From Gambelia wislizenii (taxonomy: Eukaryota; Chordata; Lepidosauria; Squamata; Crotaphytidae), in the NCBI GenBank assembly GCA_030847615.1, contig JAUMIR010000004.1, positions 233,658,501 to 233,722,500 of the forward strand: a stretch of 64,000 bases of DNA, given 5' to 3'. The notes under the pieces are model-generated. The model saw only the letters and a list, made by a program, of their open reading frames with translations, ran no database searches and was not told the origin of the DNA. Positions 22,381 to 34,880 of the stretch are shown piece after piece (within the stretch, counting starts at the first letter, position 1; the number at the start of each line of letters is the position of its first letter). Both the position numbers and the translations under genes were made by a program.

Positions 22381-23605
22381 AATGTGAGAGCAGGAGACTG
22401 ATGTATTGGTGTAGAATTCTCATTCAAGTATAACTTGCAAGTCCATAAGGCCTCTTCTGTTCCATGTACCCTTACTACAGATGGTCTCATCTGAAACATT
22501 CCTGGATAATTATCTGGAGGGACTCCTGATTCACCACAACAATAATTCATATAATACAGAGCAGCTGCATATCTCCATGATCACCACATATTATAAAACA
22601 GATGCTTCTATTTTTAAGCAAGTTCATATATGATGGATCTCTCTTTCTTTTCCTCCCCTTGAGCAAAAAATACCTATCAGATTATGATATTCCCAAAATA
22701 CTTCTTTTGTAAAAGTGCTAATCCATCAATCATCAGCTTTAACTTTGAAAGGGGAATTTAAAAGGGGGGCACACCATTTTTTATTCAGCTTAGATCCAAG
22801 TGCCACTTGAGACATCAGTTGAAATACAAAGGACAATCAACACCATTAGAAAAGACTGATGCTTATTTGAATAATCATATGCTTAAAACAACCATTACAG
22901 TGGCAGAAATTGTAAAGGCTATTAAGAAAATGAAGGTGGGGACCAGATGGCCTGTTGACAATTTATTACAAGTGTTTGGAAGATCAAACTCTCTTACTTT
23001 TGCAACAAACAATGAACTCTATATTAAAAATAAGGAAGATACCTGATATTTGGAATAATGCAAGCATAACCTTAATACCAAAAGAAGATAGTTTTAACAG
23101 ACCCTAGGAATTATAAACCTATTTTCCTGCTGAATAATTACTTTAAGATTTTTACAACAATTTTAGCAGAAAGAGTGATGGCGGTTTTGCAAGATTTGGT
23201 AACTCAGGATCAATGTTTGTTTTTTTTAATCTAAGAGACACTACAATACAATACAAGATGTATATTGGGAAAATTGAGAAAAAGGTTAAATATCTAGGTA
23301 TTACTGTTTCAAACAACAATTCTAAATTATTTCATAATAACTATGTTAAAATTTGGAATTATATTAAACAAGATGTTAAAATTGAGTAAATTAAGATTAT
23401 TATTACTGAGAAGAACTTTAGTTATAATGATGAATGTCTTGCCAAATATGTTATTTTTGTTTCAAACAATACTTATGCTGATGAATGGGGCACCATTTAA
23501 ATAATGGCAGAAAGTTATCTTTCAGTTTATATGGCAAGGCAAGAGGCCTAGAGTCAGATTTAAAATTTTACAAGATGATAAACAGAAGAGAGCTTGGACT
23601 TCCTG

Positions 23606-23763
23606 ATTTGAAATTATATTTTTCTGCCTGTTGTTTAGTTTGGTTAAAAGACTGGATAACCTTGGAGAATAAGAAATTATTACAATTTGAAATTATATTT
23701 TTCTGCCTGTTGTTTAGTTTGGTTAAAAGACTGGATAACCTTGGAGAATAAGAAATTATTACA
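23606..23763. repeat. Exact 79-bp tandem duplication within L1
   Basis: Two adjacent copies, period 79 bp, each contain CTGCCTGTTGTTTAGTTTGG and GGATAACCTTGGAGAATAAG. By eye the copies are identical, while the surrounding L1 is heavily decayed. Confidence 0.9.
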
Positions 23764-24147
23764 ATTGGAGGGATTTGATTTGAGATTTAGTAGGCAAGGC
23801 TTTCTGTTGTATGACAAAATTAAAGTGAATGGTGATTTTAATAATCATTATATTAGAAGGCCATTGCTGAGAATATGGAATAAATATAAATCAAGGTTAT
23901 GCTCTAAAATACCTTCAGGGGTTTCACTTCATGAAGCTTTACATGATAGAGAAAAGGTGTCAAAAGAAAAATTGATTACTTATAGAGATATTCTGAAGTG
24001 GGATGAAAGAAGGTCAGAATGAAGACAGCAGAAGAAATGGAATTAGAGGGATGTAATTTTGGTATTTTTTATAGATAATTGTTTGAGAGATTTAAGATGG
24101 ATAAGAAAATATATGGTATGGGAACAACCAAGTCAGATTTTGAAATA

Positions 24148-24774
24148 CAGGTCAATCCCTCCATTCCAGAACTTCCTGTGGATATGTGAAACCACAGGTA
24201 ATAGTGAATGCTCTATTTTCATGCTCAGAGCAAAAACAAAGTGTTCACTATTTCCTCCCCCATTCACCTTCTGCCCTGCATAGGGGGAAATGGCTGAAGT
24301 TCCTCTGCTTCATCACTCAGGAGAAGGGGACAGCTTCCCCCTCCCCTGGTGACGGAGCTCTGCTTGCTGTGCTTCATCACCCAGGAAAAGGCTGGGCAGT
24401 GGGGCAGATTCTCACCAGTTATTAAGTGCTTACTGTGTTTCATCGCCCTGGAAAAGGCCAGGTAGTGGGGTAGATTCTCCCTGGTGAGGAAGCACTTTTT
24501 GTGCTTCGTTGCTCAGGAGGAGGCTGGTTGGTGGGGTAGATTCTCATTGGTGAGGAAGCACTTTCTGTGCTTTGTCATCCGGGAGAAAGCAGGGTGGTGG
24601 AGCAGCTTCTCTCCAGCAGCAAAACACCTTCTGTGTTTCATCACCTGGGAGAAATCAGGGCAGCTTCTCCTTAGCAATGAAGCAACAGCGGTGGAGGTGA
24701 TTCCTCCTGCTCCCCCCTCCCCGAAACAAACAGTGGATAAATGAAACCATGGATACAGGGGAGGTGTCAACCTG
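24148..24774. mobile_element. Inverted-repeat DNA element inserted in L1
   Basis: The left end CAGGTCAATCCCTCCATTCC and the complement of the right end, CAGGTTGACACCTCCCCTG, are related. L1 resumes on the far side. The left flank is TA; the right flank is CA, perhaps a mutated TA. About two thirds of the interior is a 66-bp minisatellite. Confidence 0.65.
24300..24700. repeat. 66-bp minisatellite, about six units
   Basis: Units begin GTGCTTCATCACCCAGGA or close variants at 24369, 24435, 24501, 24567 and 24633. Every interval is exactly 66 bp, and a first, slightly shorter unit lies at about 24305. Because 66 is a multiple of three, both strands show repetitive open frames of 22-residue units. 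These are by-products of the period. Confidence 0.92.
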
Positions 24775-25690
24775 CACAATTGTGTACAAATGATGAACAT
24801 TTAATTGCTAAGAGATATATGTTTCTATTTCAGATAGACATGAAAGATGAACAGGTTAAAGATTGTACAATAAATGGGCTCCAAATCTAATTGTACCATA
24901 AGATACAATTAGAAGAATGGGAGCAGATTGGGGGGAAAGAATTAACATTTACCATAAGTTTGACCTTAAAGAATTTTTTTATAAAATGGTGTATTGTTGG
25001 TATTTGACACCAGAAAAGATCTCCAAGACTTATAAAGGTTCCACAAACAAGTGTTGGAAGAAGGAACATTTAGCCATATGTGGCGGACTTCCATGGCATG
25101 ATGGAAAAGATGCTGAAAGAGGTGCTGAAACTTAAATTTCAAGCAAAACTGGAATTTTTCCTATTGGGACTGATGGAGAAGTATGGGAAAACTGTACAGT
25201 ACGTGATCACAGCTGCTAGAATTTTATATGTGCAGAAGTGGAAATATTTGGCAACTCCATCACAGAAAGATTGGTTACTAAAACTATATGACCTTGTTGA
25301 AATGGATAAATTGACCAACTTGATTAGAGAAAAGTCTTTAAACAGTTTTTTTATAAGAATGGGAGTTACTAATTGAATATATGAAGAAAAAGTGGGGGAG
25401 ATTAGCAGTTACAGGAGTTGAAGCACAGTAAAAAAGAATAAAAGGTGTGCATTATACATGGTTAAGTGGAAGATTAATACTGTATATGCTTTAAAGGTTT
25501 TCTTTAGAGGAAATTGATTTACTAGATTATTATAATGTAAACTGGCAAACTGGGAGTCATGTATACTGTTTTTGCCTTTGCCTTTTTTGCTTTGCTTCCC
25601 CCCCCCCATAACCATTAGTTGTGCTATGTAGTTACCTTGTTTTATACTATTGAATTCATATGTTAATAAAAATATTTTTAAAAAATATAT

Positions 25691-26129
25691 AGCTGTTTGT
25701 TCTTCTGCAAGACAGCTCCACAATTCAGATCTGACCTAAATTCCACTGTGACATATGACCAATGATTTTTTTAAAAAAAGATGTACAATTAAATGTAATT
25801 TTCTTGATATTGTGGAATGATATCTTTAACAAAGGGTTTGTGCTTTGACAAAATGATGCTCTATTTCAGATTATCTCACTGTGAATTAAATTTCCAGCAG
25901 TTAAAGGAAGAGATATCAAGCTTGTATTTAGATCTATAGTTCTAAATTCAATTGCTATTCCCAACTAGAGTACACACACTGAATCAATTGCTCTTTGGGA
26001 AATCAACACCTTTGTAAATCCCTCTGATTTGATGGGTCTACTCTAGTTGGAAGACAGGAACATGCAAAGTCCAGCCCTGCCACAAGAGGATAACATCTTG
26101 GAGAACAAATAAAAGTATTAGAAGGACAT
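25691..26129. other. NFATC1 intron, unassigned
   Basis: No exon or named repeat was recognised. Confidence 0.35.
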
Positions 26130-26140
26130 ATGTTCCATGA

Positions 26141-26368
26141 CAACCAGTGTGGCTTAGTGGTTTAGGTGTCTGACTAGGACTCTGGAAACTAGGGTTCAAA
26201 TCTTTGCTCAGCCTTGGAAATCCACTGATTGATCTTGGGCAAGTCACACTTCTCAGAGGAAGGCAAAGGCAAACCTCCTTTGAAGAAATCTTGCCAAGAA
26301 AACCCTCATGATAAGTTCACCTTAGGGTTGCCATAAGTTGGAAATGACCTGAAGGAACACAACAACAA
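26141..26368 (+). mobile_element. Sauria-type SINE with 11-bp target duplication
   Basis: tRNA-like head (TGGCTTAGTGGTTTAGGTG, then GGGTTCAAATC), body with TGATCTTGGGCAAGTCACAC, Bov-B-like tail and a short CAACAACAA end. ATGTTCCATGA occurs at 26130-26140 and 26369-26379, bracketing the element exactly. Confidence 0.9.
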
Positions 26369-26379
26369 ATGTTCCATGA

Positions 26380-29093
26380 GTGGAAGAGCTGCTTCACACT
26401 ATGAAATGAATGAAAATTTAATGTGTGGCCATGCTGGTTTGGCCATTCCAAGAGCATCAGTGCAAAAAACTAATTTCTCCACACATTTGACAGTAGAGCC
26501 AGTGAAATCAATAACAGTTAAGTTAATCATGACTATCTTAACCCGCATTGCTTTCAATAGATCTGCTCTAAGTATGACTATGCCTGGATCCAACAGGCTT
26601 AAAGAGATTCTTTCTAAGTGTGCATCTTTCAAATGAGACAACAAAGTCTGGAAACTCACACATCATCCTATGATTCCATTTCTGTTGATTGTATTCTATA
26701 TCTGAGTTTTGATTCATCCCCAATCAGAGTCTTGAGGGGGCAGGGTTGTCATATTTACTGGGATAAGTGTTCAGTCAACTGGCTACACACTTCACATGCT
26801 AAAAATAAGTGATTTTATTATGGCCAAACTATCACATATGGTTTCACTGAGGGAAAGAAAACGACATAACATACCATCAAGAAATGCAAATTATACAAAA
26901 AGAAAGATAAAAACTCTTACAGCATCCAGTAGGATCAATAACATAATGAGAGCTAAGTAATAAACTTTAACAAGGCAGCAAAATGTGTAACACATGGAAA
27001 TATGAAAGCTACTAGTGATTCCACAGATGCCATGTCAAGCAGTAAAGTGCCCACAGCTGCAGTTATTTCAGGCACATGGAAGTTGTTCTCATTGCTAAAA
27101 CCTCTTGGCAGATAGGGTATATATTGTACCCTGTTGGATCAGACAACCACACTGATGATCATTCGTTCCGTCCTATGTGGAAATGTGACAAAAGCACAGA
27201 TCTACTGTCTCTCCTCCTTTTGATCCAAGATGCCAAGGGAACTGGCAATATTGTCCTTAAGACTGAAGCCATAATTTATGCAGCGCTCTTCCTGAAATCA
27301 GTCACAGAGCAGAATGAAATCCTGATGTACCGGATGTGGATAACTGACAGTTCAACAAGCAAATCCATCACCTTTTGTGCTGGTGGGAAAAAACTATTAC
27401 ATATCAAGAAACTGGTAAAAGCATAATGCCCCCTTCTTTTTGGTACAGTACAAACAGGTATAAAACATGTGACCAAGTAGTCTCACAGTACTACGTGGGG
27501 AGAGGAGTATATTTTAATCCAGGTGCTGGATTGTCTGTTATAGACATCTAATCAAATGTGAATCATGAAAAAGATATTCTTCAATCAAAAGCAAAAATAC
27601 TTGTAAACCACTCCACTCAAGCCATAAAGAACTATGAAATTCCAACTACTATCAAGTCACAACAAGATTCCTATTTTTGAAACAGATGATCGTCCAATGA
27701 TGAAAGTGTTTGTGCATATGACTGTGTGGATCTATGAGTCCATGCACACAGACATAACATTGGCATAGCAAGAGTAGAAAGTTAAGTAGCCTATGCATTC
27801 CACTTTCATTCAAAATGTTTCAGAATTTACCGGTATATAAACATCAGTTTGCTTCTGAATCTGTTGTACTACTGTGATTAGTGTCTTGGCCACTTTAGGA
27901 TGACCATTTCTGGCTGATTTTCATTTGAAAGTAAGCTATTGTCATCACCAACAGGAGTGCAACTTGTACCCCAGTGCCTCTGCAGTTGCCCAATTCTGTT
28001 CTAAGTCATTGGTTTCCATGTTCATCTGAGAATAAAATGGGGAAGGGGGAGGAAGTAAACCAGAAGCCTTAAAGCATGTTTAGTGGTACAGAATGAGCAG
28101 AGAGAGCACATCACTTTGAAATGTTACTCTTGAACTACAACTCACAACATCCCTGAATACTCGTACTGGCTAGGGGGCTTTGGGAGTTGCAGACCAAAAG
28201 TAACTTTTCCCAAGCTTTTGGAACATGTGCAAACCCAAGGCTTCTACTCATAAGAATAAGTCTTTTTCACAAGTAAGATTGTTTCAGGATTTTAGTTATA
28301 GCTATTATGTTATAACTGTAACTGCAAACTATGTGACACATAAAACCATAGTATCTCATGTCTGTTACATTACTGAGCAATTCCATGTCAAAGACACTTA
28401 AACAAAAGCTCAGAAGGGGTTATTGAAATATTTCAAGCTTCCCTTCTGCTTCACTGAGCTATAATCATTTGCCTCAAGAGTATTTTCCATCATAGATGGA
28501 GAAGTCTAGATAAGTTATTCCATTTTGCTGGAAGCAGCATGATTCACATGGCTATTAATCTGCTTGTATCAATACTTCCCTTATGAACTCCTAGTTCTGT
28601 TGTAAACATTTTCTACATGCTAAAACTTGGCATATAAGATTAAAGGCTACCTGATTGCAAACAGAGCAGAAACTTAAATGCACACAAATAATCCATACAC
28701 AGGGCTTTGAATGTGGGCCTTTGTGCAGAAACAGTACCCAGATGTTTGGGATTAATCCAGAATCAGAGTCTAAATGCTAAGCGTGCAAAGGGGATCCACA
28801 GAATATTATAGCTCCAAAGAATTAAAAGTCAGTGGCTTCCACAGTTATTCCCAAGCAAGGTTGGTTGACTATGGAAATTATTCCTTCCAGGGAAACCAAA
28901 AGTCACAGTACTGAAGCCACTTTCACATAAACGGTTGATTTTTCCTTCCTCTAAACTTCTGATTGTTGGGACAGGGGAGCCATACAATTAGATTCTCAGT
29001 TTCATTGTGAAGGTAAATCATGCAGAATGTTTCAGACTCCATTGGGAATTTGCATAAAACTGAAAAATCATATTCTCTTCTGAAACTGACTCA
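26380..29093. other. NFATC1 intron, mostly unassigned
   Basis: A dispersed GGGAGTTGCAGACC-type scrap lies near 28185. The 116-codon open frame at 27076-27426 resembles no protein I know and lacks exon signals, so it is not called as a gene. Confidence 0.35.
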
Positions 29094-29315
29094 GGGCCTT
29101 TTCATGCTATAGAATCACCAAGTTATATTCTACTTTAACTATTGTACCATGGGTCCATACAGTGGAATCCTGGGATTTGAAACTTAAGGAGGAGTATTTA
29201 CAATTCTTAGCCAGAGGATTCTACAAACCCGTCACCAAACTACAAACCCCAGGATTCCACAGGATTCAGCCATGACAGCTAGAGTTGAAAACTGCACTGT
29301 AGTGTGACTGGGCCC
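29094..29315. mobile_element. hAT-like MITE with long inverted repeats
   Basis: The left end GGGCCTTTTCATGCTATAG and the complement of the right end, GGGCCCAGTCACACTACAG, are related. The arms both contain GGAATCCTGGG and keep partial symmetry inwards. Similar GGGCCCTTTCACACTAC-type elements are common in squamates. No target duplication is evident. Confidence 0.6.
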
Positions 29316-31100
29316 ACAGTGGGTAGCTTAAAAGAATTCACTTGTTTTCTATTTTCATTCCCAATTTGATTGTTTTAAATAATTTACTTTTAAATGCTTT
29401 GTACTGTAAAAGCATAGCATAAATAAAAAATTTAACTGCAGCCATCCATACTCTCATATCCAAATAAGAACTTGCTTTTGGGGAAAGGAGTTCCTCTTGA
29501 CAAATGAAAGAGAAGCATGACCATCCATACCTCCACAGATCTATGTGAAAAACAGCTACTGATTTAGGAATTTTCCAATCATCCTTTTATTTCATGTATT
29601 TTTTTCCCCTTGTTATTCAGGAAGAGACACAAGAGGTAATGCAAGTTTTAGGAAACAATATGCTTATGACCGGATGGATTTTGGAATCAATATTATTTGC
29701 TGGAGCCTAACCCAAGCTTTGAAATGGAGCAGATGTATAAAACAACCAGGGGTGGAGTAAGGGGTCTCCAGATCTATTGTGGCAGATGATTATCTTTGAG
29801 GGTGGGGAGAATTTAAAACAACCATTTCAATTGCACATCCCGTGACTGTGTTCAATTGCCCAGAATTATTTCATACATATAAAATGAAAAGTATTTATGG
29901 GCTGGAGGAAGCATGGTCAGGGCCTTTGATTGGTAGGGTAAGTTAAAATCACACTTTTACAGTAGCTTCCAGCTGTCCTGAAGCCTGAGTTAATGAGATC
30001 ACATGGAAACATATTGAAAACCAGGAAACATTTTTTTTAATACAAAAGCAAAACAGTGGAAAAATATTATACACATAATACCGGAATTCATTTCACTTTC
30101 ATTAAGAGGCTGGGGAATGCTGTATTCATTTTAATTGCAGATGATAAAATGTGTCTCTGTGTGTGTTTAAAAAAAAAGGCACAACACAATTCACTGTAAA
30201 TTACTGAATAATAAAAGATTAATGTGGTCTTACCCCAGACACTAAATACACATCTGCAAGGTACCAATCTTACCATTATTTTCTCAGCTAATGTAAATTT
30301 TTAGGAAGAGAGTATACAACATTTTTTAAAATGCACAATGGCTCTGGAAATAATTTTCCTTCTTTAAATTTATGTTGCAGTCCTGGACAGAACTAACAAT
30401 CCTCATTCTTATAAAGGTTTAGGCATCCACATCTACCTATGGATTCTGCCATCTTGTAAACAATGTAGACATTAAATGCTGAAACATATTTTCTCACTTC
30501 TCACTCCTGTGGACAGCAATCTCTCTTCCCACCACCACCATCATGGTCACTCATATGCATGAAGGTAACATGTTGCATGTCAATAGCTGGGGCACTGATC
30601 TGACCCATCATGGCTCTCCTTATGGTCCTCTGCAAAGGGATGGATATGTTCTTCTGCAAATCTCATTCACCTAAGCAATACTAGAAGACTAGATAAGGCT
30701 ATGTAGCAATGATGTAAAATTTGTAAGATGAATTTTTTTTTAACCTGGCCACCTAGTCTCCCAAATACACCACAGACATTCCTGCTCAAGGGTTATTCCT
30801 ATTTATTGCCTTAGGCTGCAATACTATGCAGACTTGGGACTTTCTAGATAGGCAATTTCCCAAGCTTCCCCCCATGTTGGAGCCCTGCAGTCCACATAGC
30901 ACAGGGCTTTTGTGCTAATTCACCTCTAGACAGTCCTGACAATATCAGGGGGGTGGGGAAGCTGGGGGAAGATGGGAGAAACCCTTTTATAACATTTCAA
31001 AATAACCCTCAGGGAAAACCCATGTCATGTGGGAAAACCTGGATGGGTCCAGCGCAGGAATGCAATAGTCTGAATGCCTCCACTATCACCACTGGTGTTG
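29316..31100. other. NFATC1 intron, unassigned
   Basis: No exon or named repeat was recognised. Confidence 0.3.
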
Positions 31101-31198
31101 CTCTGAAGCCAGGAAGGAGACCCCCAGCATGTGATCAAGGCCTCCTACATGTGACCAGCCTTGATCACATGCTGAGGGCCTCCTTTCTGGCTTCAGAG
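31101..31198. repeat. Inverted repeat, about 40-bp arms
   Basis: The arm at 31101-31140 (CTCTGAAGCCAGGAAGGAGA onwards) pairs with the arm at 31159-31198, with few mismatches and an 18-base loop. It lies next to GAATATTCTGGC palindromes at 31306 and 31327 and is probably the core of a degraded DNA element. Confidence 0.75.
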
Positions 31199-31423
31199 AG
31201 CATGATAGTGGTGGAGGTGCCCACCAATACTGGCTGGTGTGTGCATGTGTTCCTCTGCCCATTTTGTTATGGTAACACGGGGGATCCAGGCTGGCTCTGG
31301 AGCCAGAATATTCTGGCTGGAAGGCAGAATATTCTGGCCAGTGTAGGCAAGGCTTGACTGAAGAGTAAGCCAAACTGAACACAGTGGGTTCACTTCCAAG
31401 TTAATTTCAGTTTTATAGTTAAC

Positions 31424-32022
31424 AATAGGCTGCATCAATAGGAGTGCAGTGTCTAGATAAAAGGAAGTAATGGTTCCACTCTATTCTGCTTTGGTCAGAC
31501 ATCACCTGGAATACTGTGTTCAGTTCTGGGCACCACAATTTCAGAAGGATATGAGGTAATGACAAGCTGGAACGTGTCCAGGGGAGCAACCAAAATGGTG
31601 GGAGATCTTGAAGCCATGCCCTATGAGGGGCGGCTTAGGGAGCTGGGTATGTTTAGTCTGGAGAAGAGGTTAACAGGGGACATGATACCCATGTTTAAAT
31701 ATTTGAAGGGAGGTCATATTGAGGATGGAGCCAGCTTGCTTTCTGTGGCTCCAGAGACTAGAACATGGAGCAATAGACTCAAACTACAGGAAAAGAGATT
31801 CCATCTAAACATTATGAAGAACTTCCTGACAGTAAGAGCTGTCTGGCAGTGGAATACACTGCCTCGTAGTGTGGTGGAGTCTCCTTCTTTGGCGGTTTTT
31901 AAACAGAGGCTGGATGGCCATCTGTCAGGAATGCTTTGACTGTATATTCCTGCAGGGCTGGGGCTGGACTAGATAGCTCTTGCGGTCTCTTCCAACTCTA
32001 TGATTTCATGATTCTATGATCA
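31424..32022 (+). mobile_element. CR1 LINE 3' fragment
   Basis: The frame at 31559-31939 reads as the CR1 RT C-terminus (LRELGMFSLEKRLTGDM, then WQWNTLPRSVVESPSLAVFK). It is followed by the CR1 3' end with ATTCTATG repeats at about 32000-32022. Confidence 0.9.
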
Positions 32023-32301
32023 TAGGTGAGCACAATGGGTGGGTGGGAGGGGAGACAAAAAATAACCAAAATATTACAAATTGAAGAAAATATCAAATTT
32101 AAACACGCAAGTACACACACAGCATAGAATTGCACTGAAAATTATGCAGTTTGTTGCAGGACCTCAGCTATAAAGTTATACTCCAAATATTGAAACAGTA
32201 CTATCAATGTTCATGGCATTTCACAGAGTACAAGTCTAACATTTGACATCAGGAAAACAACTGATGAAGGGGAGGCAGGGAAAAGCAAGAAAGGTATATG
32301 C

Positions 32302-32642
32302 CTGTGGCTCTTAACCTTTTCTTTACAAGGACCCCCTTTAAATATCTTTTGTTGCCATGCACCCCCAAGATTTAATTCAAGATTTAAAACCCTAACAACA
32401 ACAACAATAATAATGCCTGATAGTAATAATAATACAATTACACCATTCATTAACCTTTCCCTAAGAGACACTGGAGGGGAGGGAAGATTTTTCTCCTGCT
32501 TTTTCCTGCAAGTTTGTGTCTGGAACAGATTGAACCTTGGCTCCTGTCATGTGGTCTGAACAGCCTTCAAGCCTTCATGGATCCCCTGTGAGGACACTGT
32601 GTCCCCCCAGGGGGTCCACAGACCACAGGTTAAGAACCACTG
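32302..32642. mobile_element. hAT MITE (same family as 52562)
   Basis: The left end TGGCTCTTAACCTTTTCTTT and the right end GTTAAGAACCACTG form hAT-type terminal repeats (CAGTGGTTCTTAACC). The left outermost bases have drifted. It shares the interior ATATCTTTTGTTGCC and AAGATTTAAAAC with the copy at 52562-52926. No convincing 8-bp duplication remains. Confidence 0.8.
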
Positions 32643-33960
32643 GACTACACCACTACATTCTCTAGAGTGGCCATTGTTTCATTCAGTATCTGTAGCTTTA
32701 ACTACAGACAAACAGTACAATTCTAACTCAAACATGTGCCAGCTTTAAGGGGCTGAAGAATAGCCAGAAGCCTCTTATGTTGGGTGAAACAGTTTCTGTT
32801 GACTGGCTAAAAACTGAATTGAATTGTAACAAATTAAAACTAAGAACTGAATTGAAACAAAGCATCCAGCTCCTTTAAAAGTCTTGCCTCAGAAGTAGCC
32901 TTCAGCCCTGTAGACATTGCAGAAAAGGAGAAGCTGAATTATGCCAGTCCAAACTTCTCCCAACCTAAGTATACGTTCACTATGCTGCCACAAAGTTAGG
33001 CTAGTGTCAAAGCAGTCCTAAGCCATTTCCAAAACCCCTGAGCAGGGACAGGTTTTGATACAACACTGCTTCAATTGATCTAGTATCAGTTCAGGTAACC
33101 TTCAGTGGCCTTGGGGAGTTAGGACTGTACAGTAAATTAGATTAAGTTGTATGGTATGGGGATGAGCCAAAATCTTCAGGAAAGAGGTGAGTCTTATGAA
33201 AGGATGTGAAGAACATAAGAGAGATGGCATCATCAGGATTCTGAAGGGGAGGCCAAAGCACACAGGATAACAATGGAGAAAGAACTGCGGGTTTCCACTT
33301 ATTATTTTTGTTTTTAAGGGACAGGAGACCTTTGGACAGGACAGGCTAGAGATGAACAGCAGAAACAGACTTTGAGGAACTATGATCATGGACAGAGGTA
33401 GAAGGGTAAAGAAAGAAGTAGGAGGGCAATGCCATGGAGTCCATTGAATGTTAGAATAAGGACTGTAGAAATTTAAGCAGGGGTGTCAATCAGTCATAGC
33501 AATGAGAGAGGCAACTGAATTTGGCAGCAGTATATACTTGCAGCAGAATAAACGAACACAAATGATCCTTACTTGTTTGGGTTTTTTCTTCTTCTTTGTG
33601 TACAGTGCAGTTACTAGCTGGAATCCTATTTGCACACAACCTGGTGTAATTACACTACCATAGCTGGGGGCAGCAGGAAGAACATAGCCTCAGGTGCAGC
33701 AGCCATGAAAAAAAAATAAGGCATTGGGGAAATAGCTGCTTGGAGCCAGCAAATTTTGTTGCTTTCTCTTGCCACTGCTGAGCAATCCTGGAAAAAGTGA
33801 AGCCACTGACATAAAATTCATCTAAAAATCCACTCACCTAAAACCCCACCTCTATTTGACTTCTTCCCTGCCCCCTTAAAAAAAATCCCAGAAAAAGACA
33901 CAGTACACAAGTACCAGGCACAGGAGCTATCATTTCACTATCTGCAGGTACCAGAAATGC
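32643..33960. other. NFATC1 intron, unassigned
   Basis: No exon or named repeat was recognised. Confidence 0.3.
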
Positions 33961-34880
33961 TAAGCCAACTTAAACATTGCATATCTTTATCTGAAAACAT
34001 TTATATCTTGCCTTTTCTCTGAAGAGTTTAAGGTAGCTTACAAGCACCTAAGTGCCATGCTGAGGTTCTTCTAAGTTCCTCAAACCATAGAACAATGTGC
34101 TTGACAAAAATAGTTGGGGCCTATTTATTTGCTTATTGAATTTATATCCTGCCATTCTTGCAAAATGGGATTCAAGGAGGCTTACAATAATTTTTAAAAG
34201 ATTAAGCTAAAATATTAGTTTACAAACATTAAAAAGAACTCTATACCCATATTATTTTAAAAAACATGGTTAAAACACACATTTAGAACATAATTACCAG
34301 TAAGATTAAAAATACAACATACCACTTCACACACTGCTGTTCCATAATTAAAATTCAAAGGCCTGCCTGAATAAAAATGTCTTCACCTGCCAATGAAGAG
34401 AGAGCAGGGAGGGGGCCAACTGGATCTCCCTTGGAAGGGATTTCCACAGCCAGGGAGCAGCCCCTGAAGAGACTTCTCCCATGTCTTTCTCCCAACGTCC
34501 TTGCAAAGGTGGGGGGACCAAGAGAAACCCTTCCCTGCAGATCATAACACTTGAGCTGGCTTATATAAGGAAATATGGTCTTTCAGGTAGTCTGGAACCA
34601 AGCTGTCTAGGGTCTCTTCCAACTCTGCAATTCTATGATTCTATGACTTTAAAGGGAAAATCAGCTATCTGAGTTCTACTCCAGAAATGGAGCAGCAGCC
34701 AGTGATGCTGTTTCAACAAGGGAGTGACATGATCCCTGTAACCAGCCCTAATCAACAGCCTGACCGGCTGAAGTTTCTGAACAGCTTCCAAAGGCAGCCA
34801 CACATAGAGTGCATTGCAGTAGTCCAAACAGGATGTAATCAAGGCATGTGTCACCATAGCCCGATCTAACTTCTCAAGCA
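33961..34880 (-). mobile_element. L2 LINE 3' fragments
   Basis: The part at 34131-34880 reads on minus as L2: SCLDYCNALYVWLPLEAVQK, then HVTPLLKQHHWLLLHF, then the LWKSLPREI tail and 3' end. A shorter L2-like 3' end (ATTTATATCTTGCC) lies just left of it at 33980-34060. A 36-bp CR1 tip is inserted at about 34612-34647. Confidence 0.78.
34612..34647 (+). mobile_element. Very short CR1 3' tip nested in L2
   Basis: GGTCTCTTCCAACTCTGCAA and ATTCTATGATTCTATGAC are CR1 terminal sequence, while both flanks are continuous L2. The copy is 5' truncated to almost only the terminal repeats. Confidence 0.75.

Larger units (their letters stand above)
22790..25690 (+). mobile_element. L1 LINE, internally deleted and interrupted
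   Basis: Plus-strand frames carry L1 ORF2 remnants in order: TVAEIVKAIKKMKVG (start of the RT), RNYKPIFLLN-like sequence near 23110, KKVKYLGITVSNNN near 23285, INRRELGLPDLKLYF, then GFDLRFSRQGFLLYDKIKV and FKMV/NKCWK-type C-terminal sequence near 24980-25060. The catalytic YADD/FADD part is deleted near 23220-23240. A DNA element is inserted at 24148-24774. The 3' end runs into an A-rich tail near 25670. It lies antisense to NFATC1. Confidence 0.85.

Noticed and set aside
27076..27426. 116-codon plus-strand frame in the NFATC1 intron
   Set aside because: No similarity that I recognise, no promoter or splice evidence, antisense to the gene.
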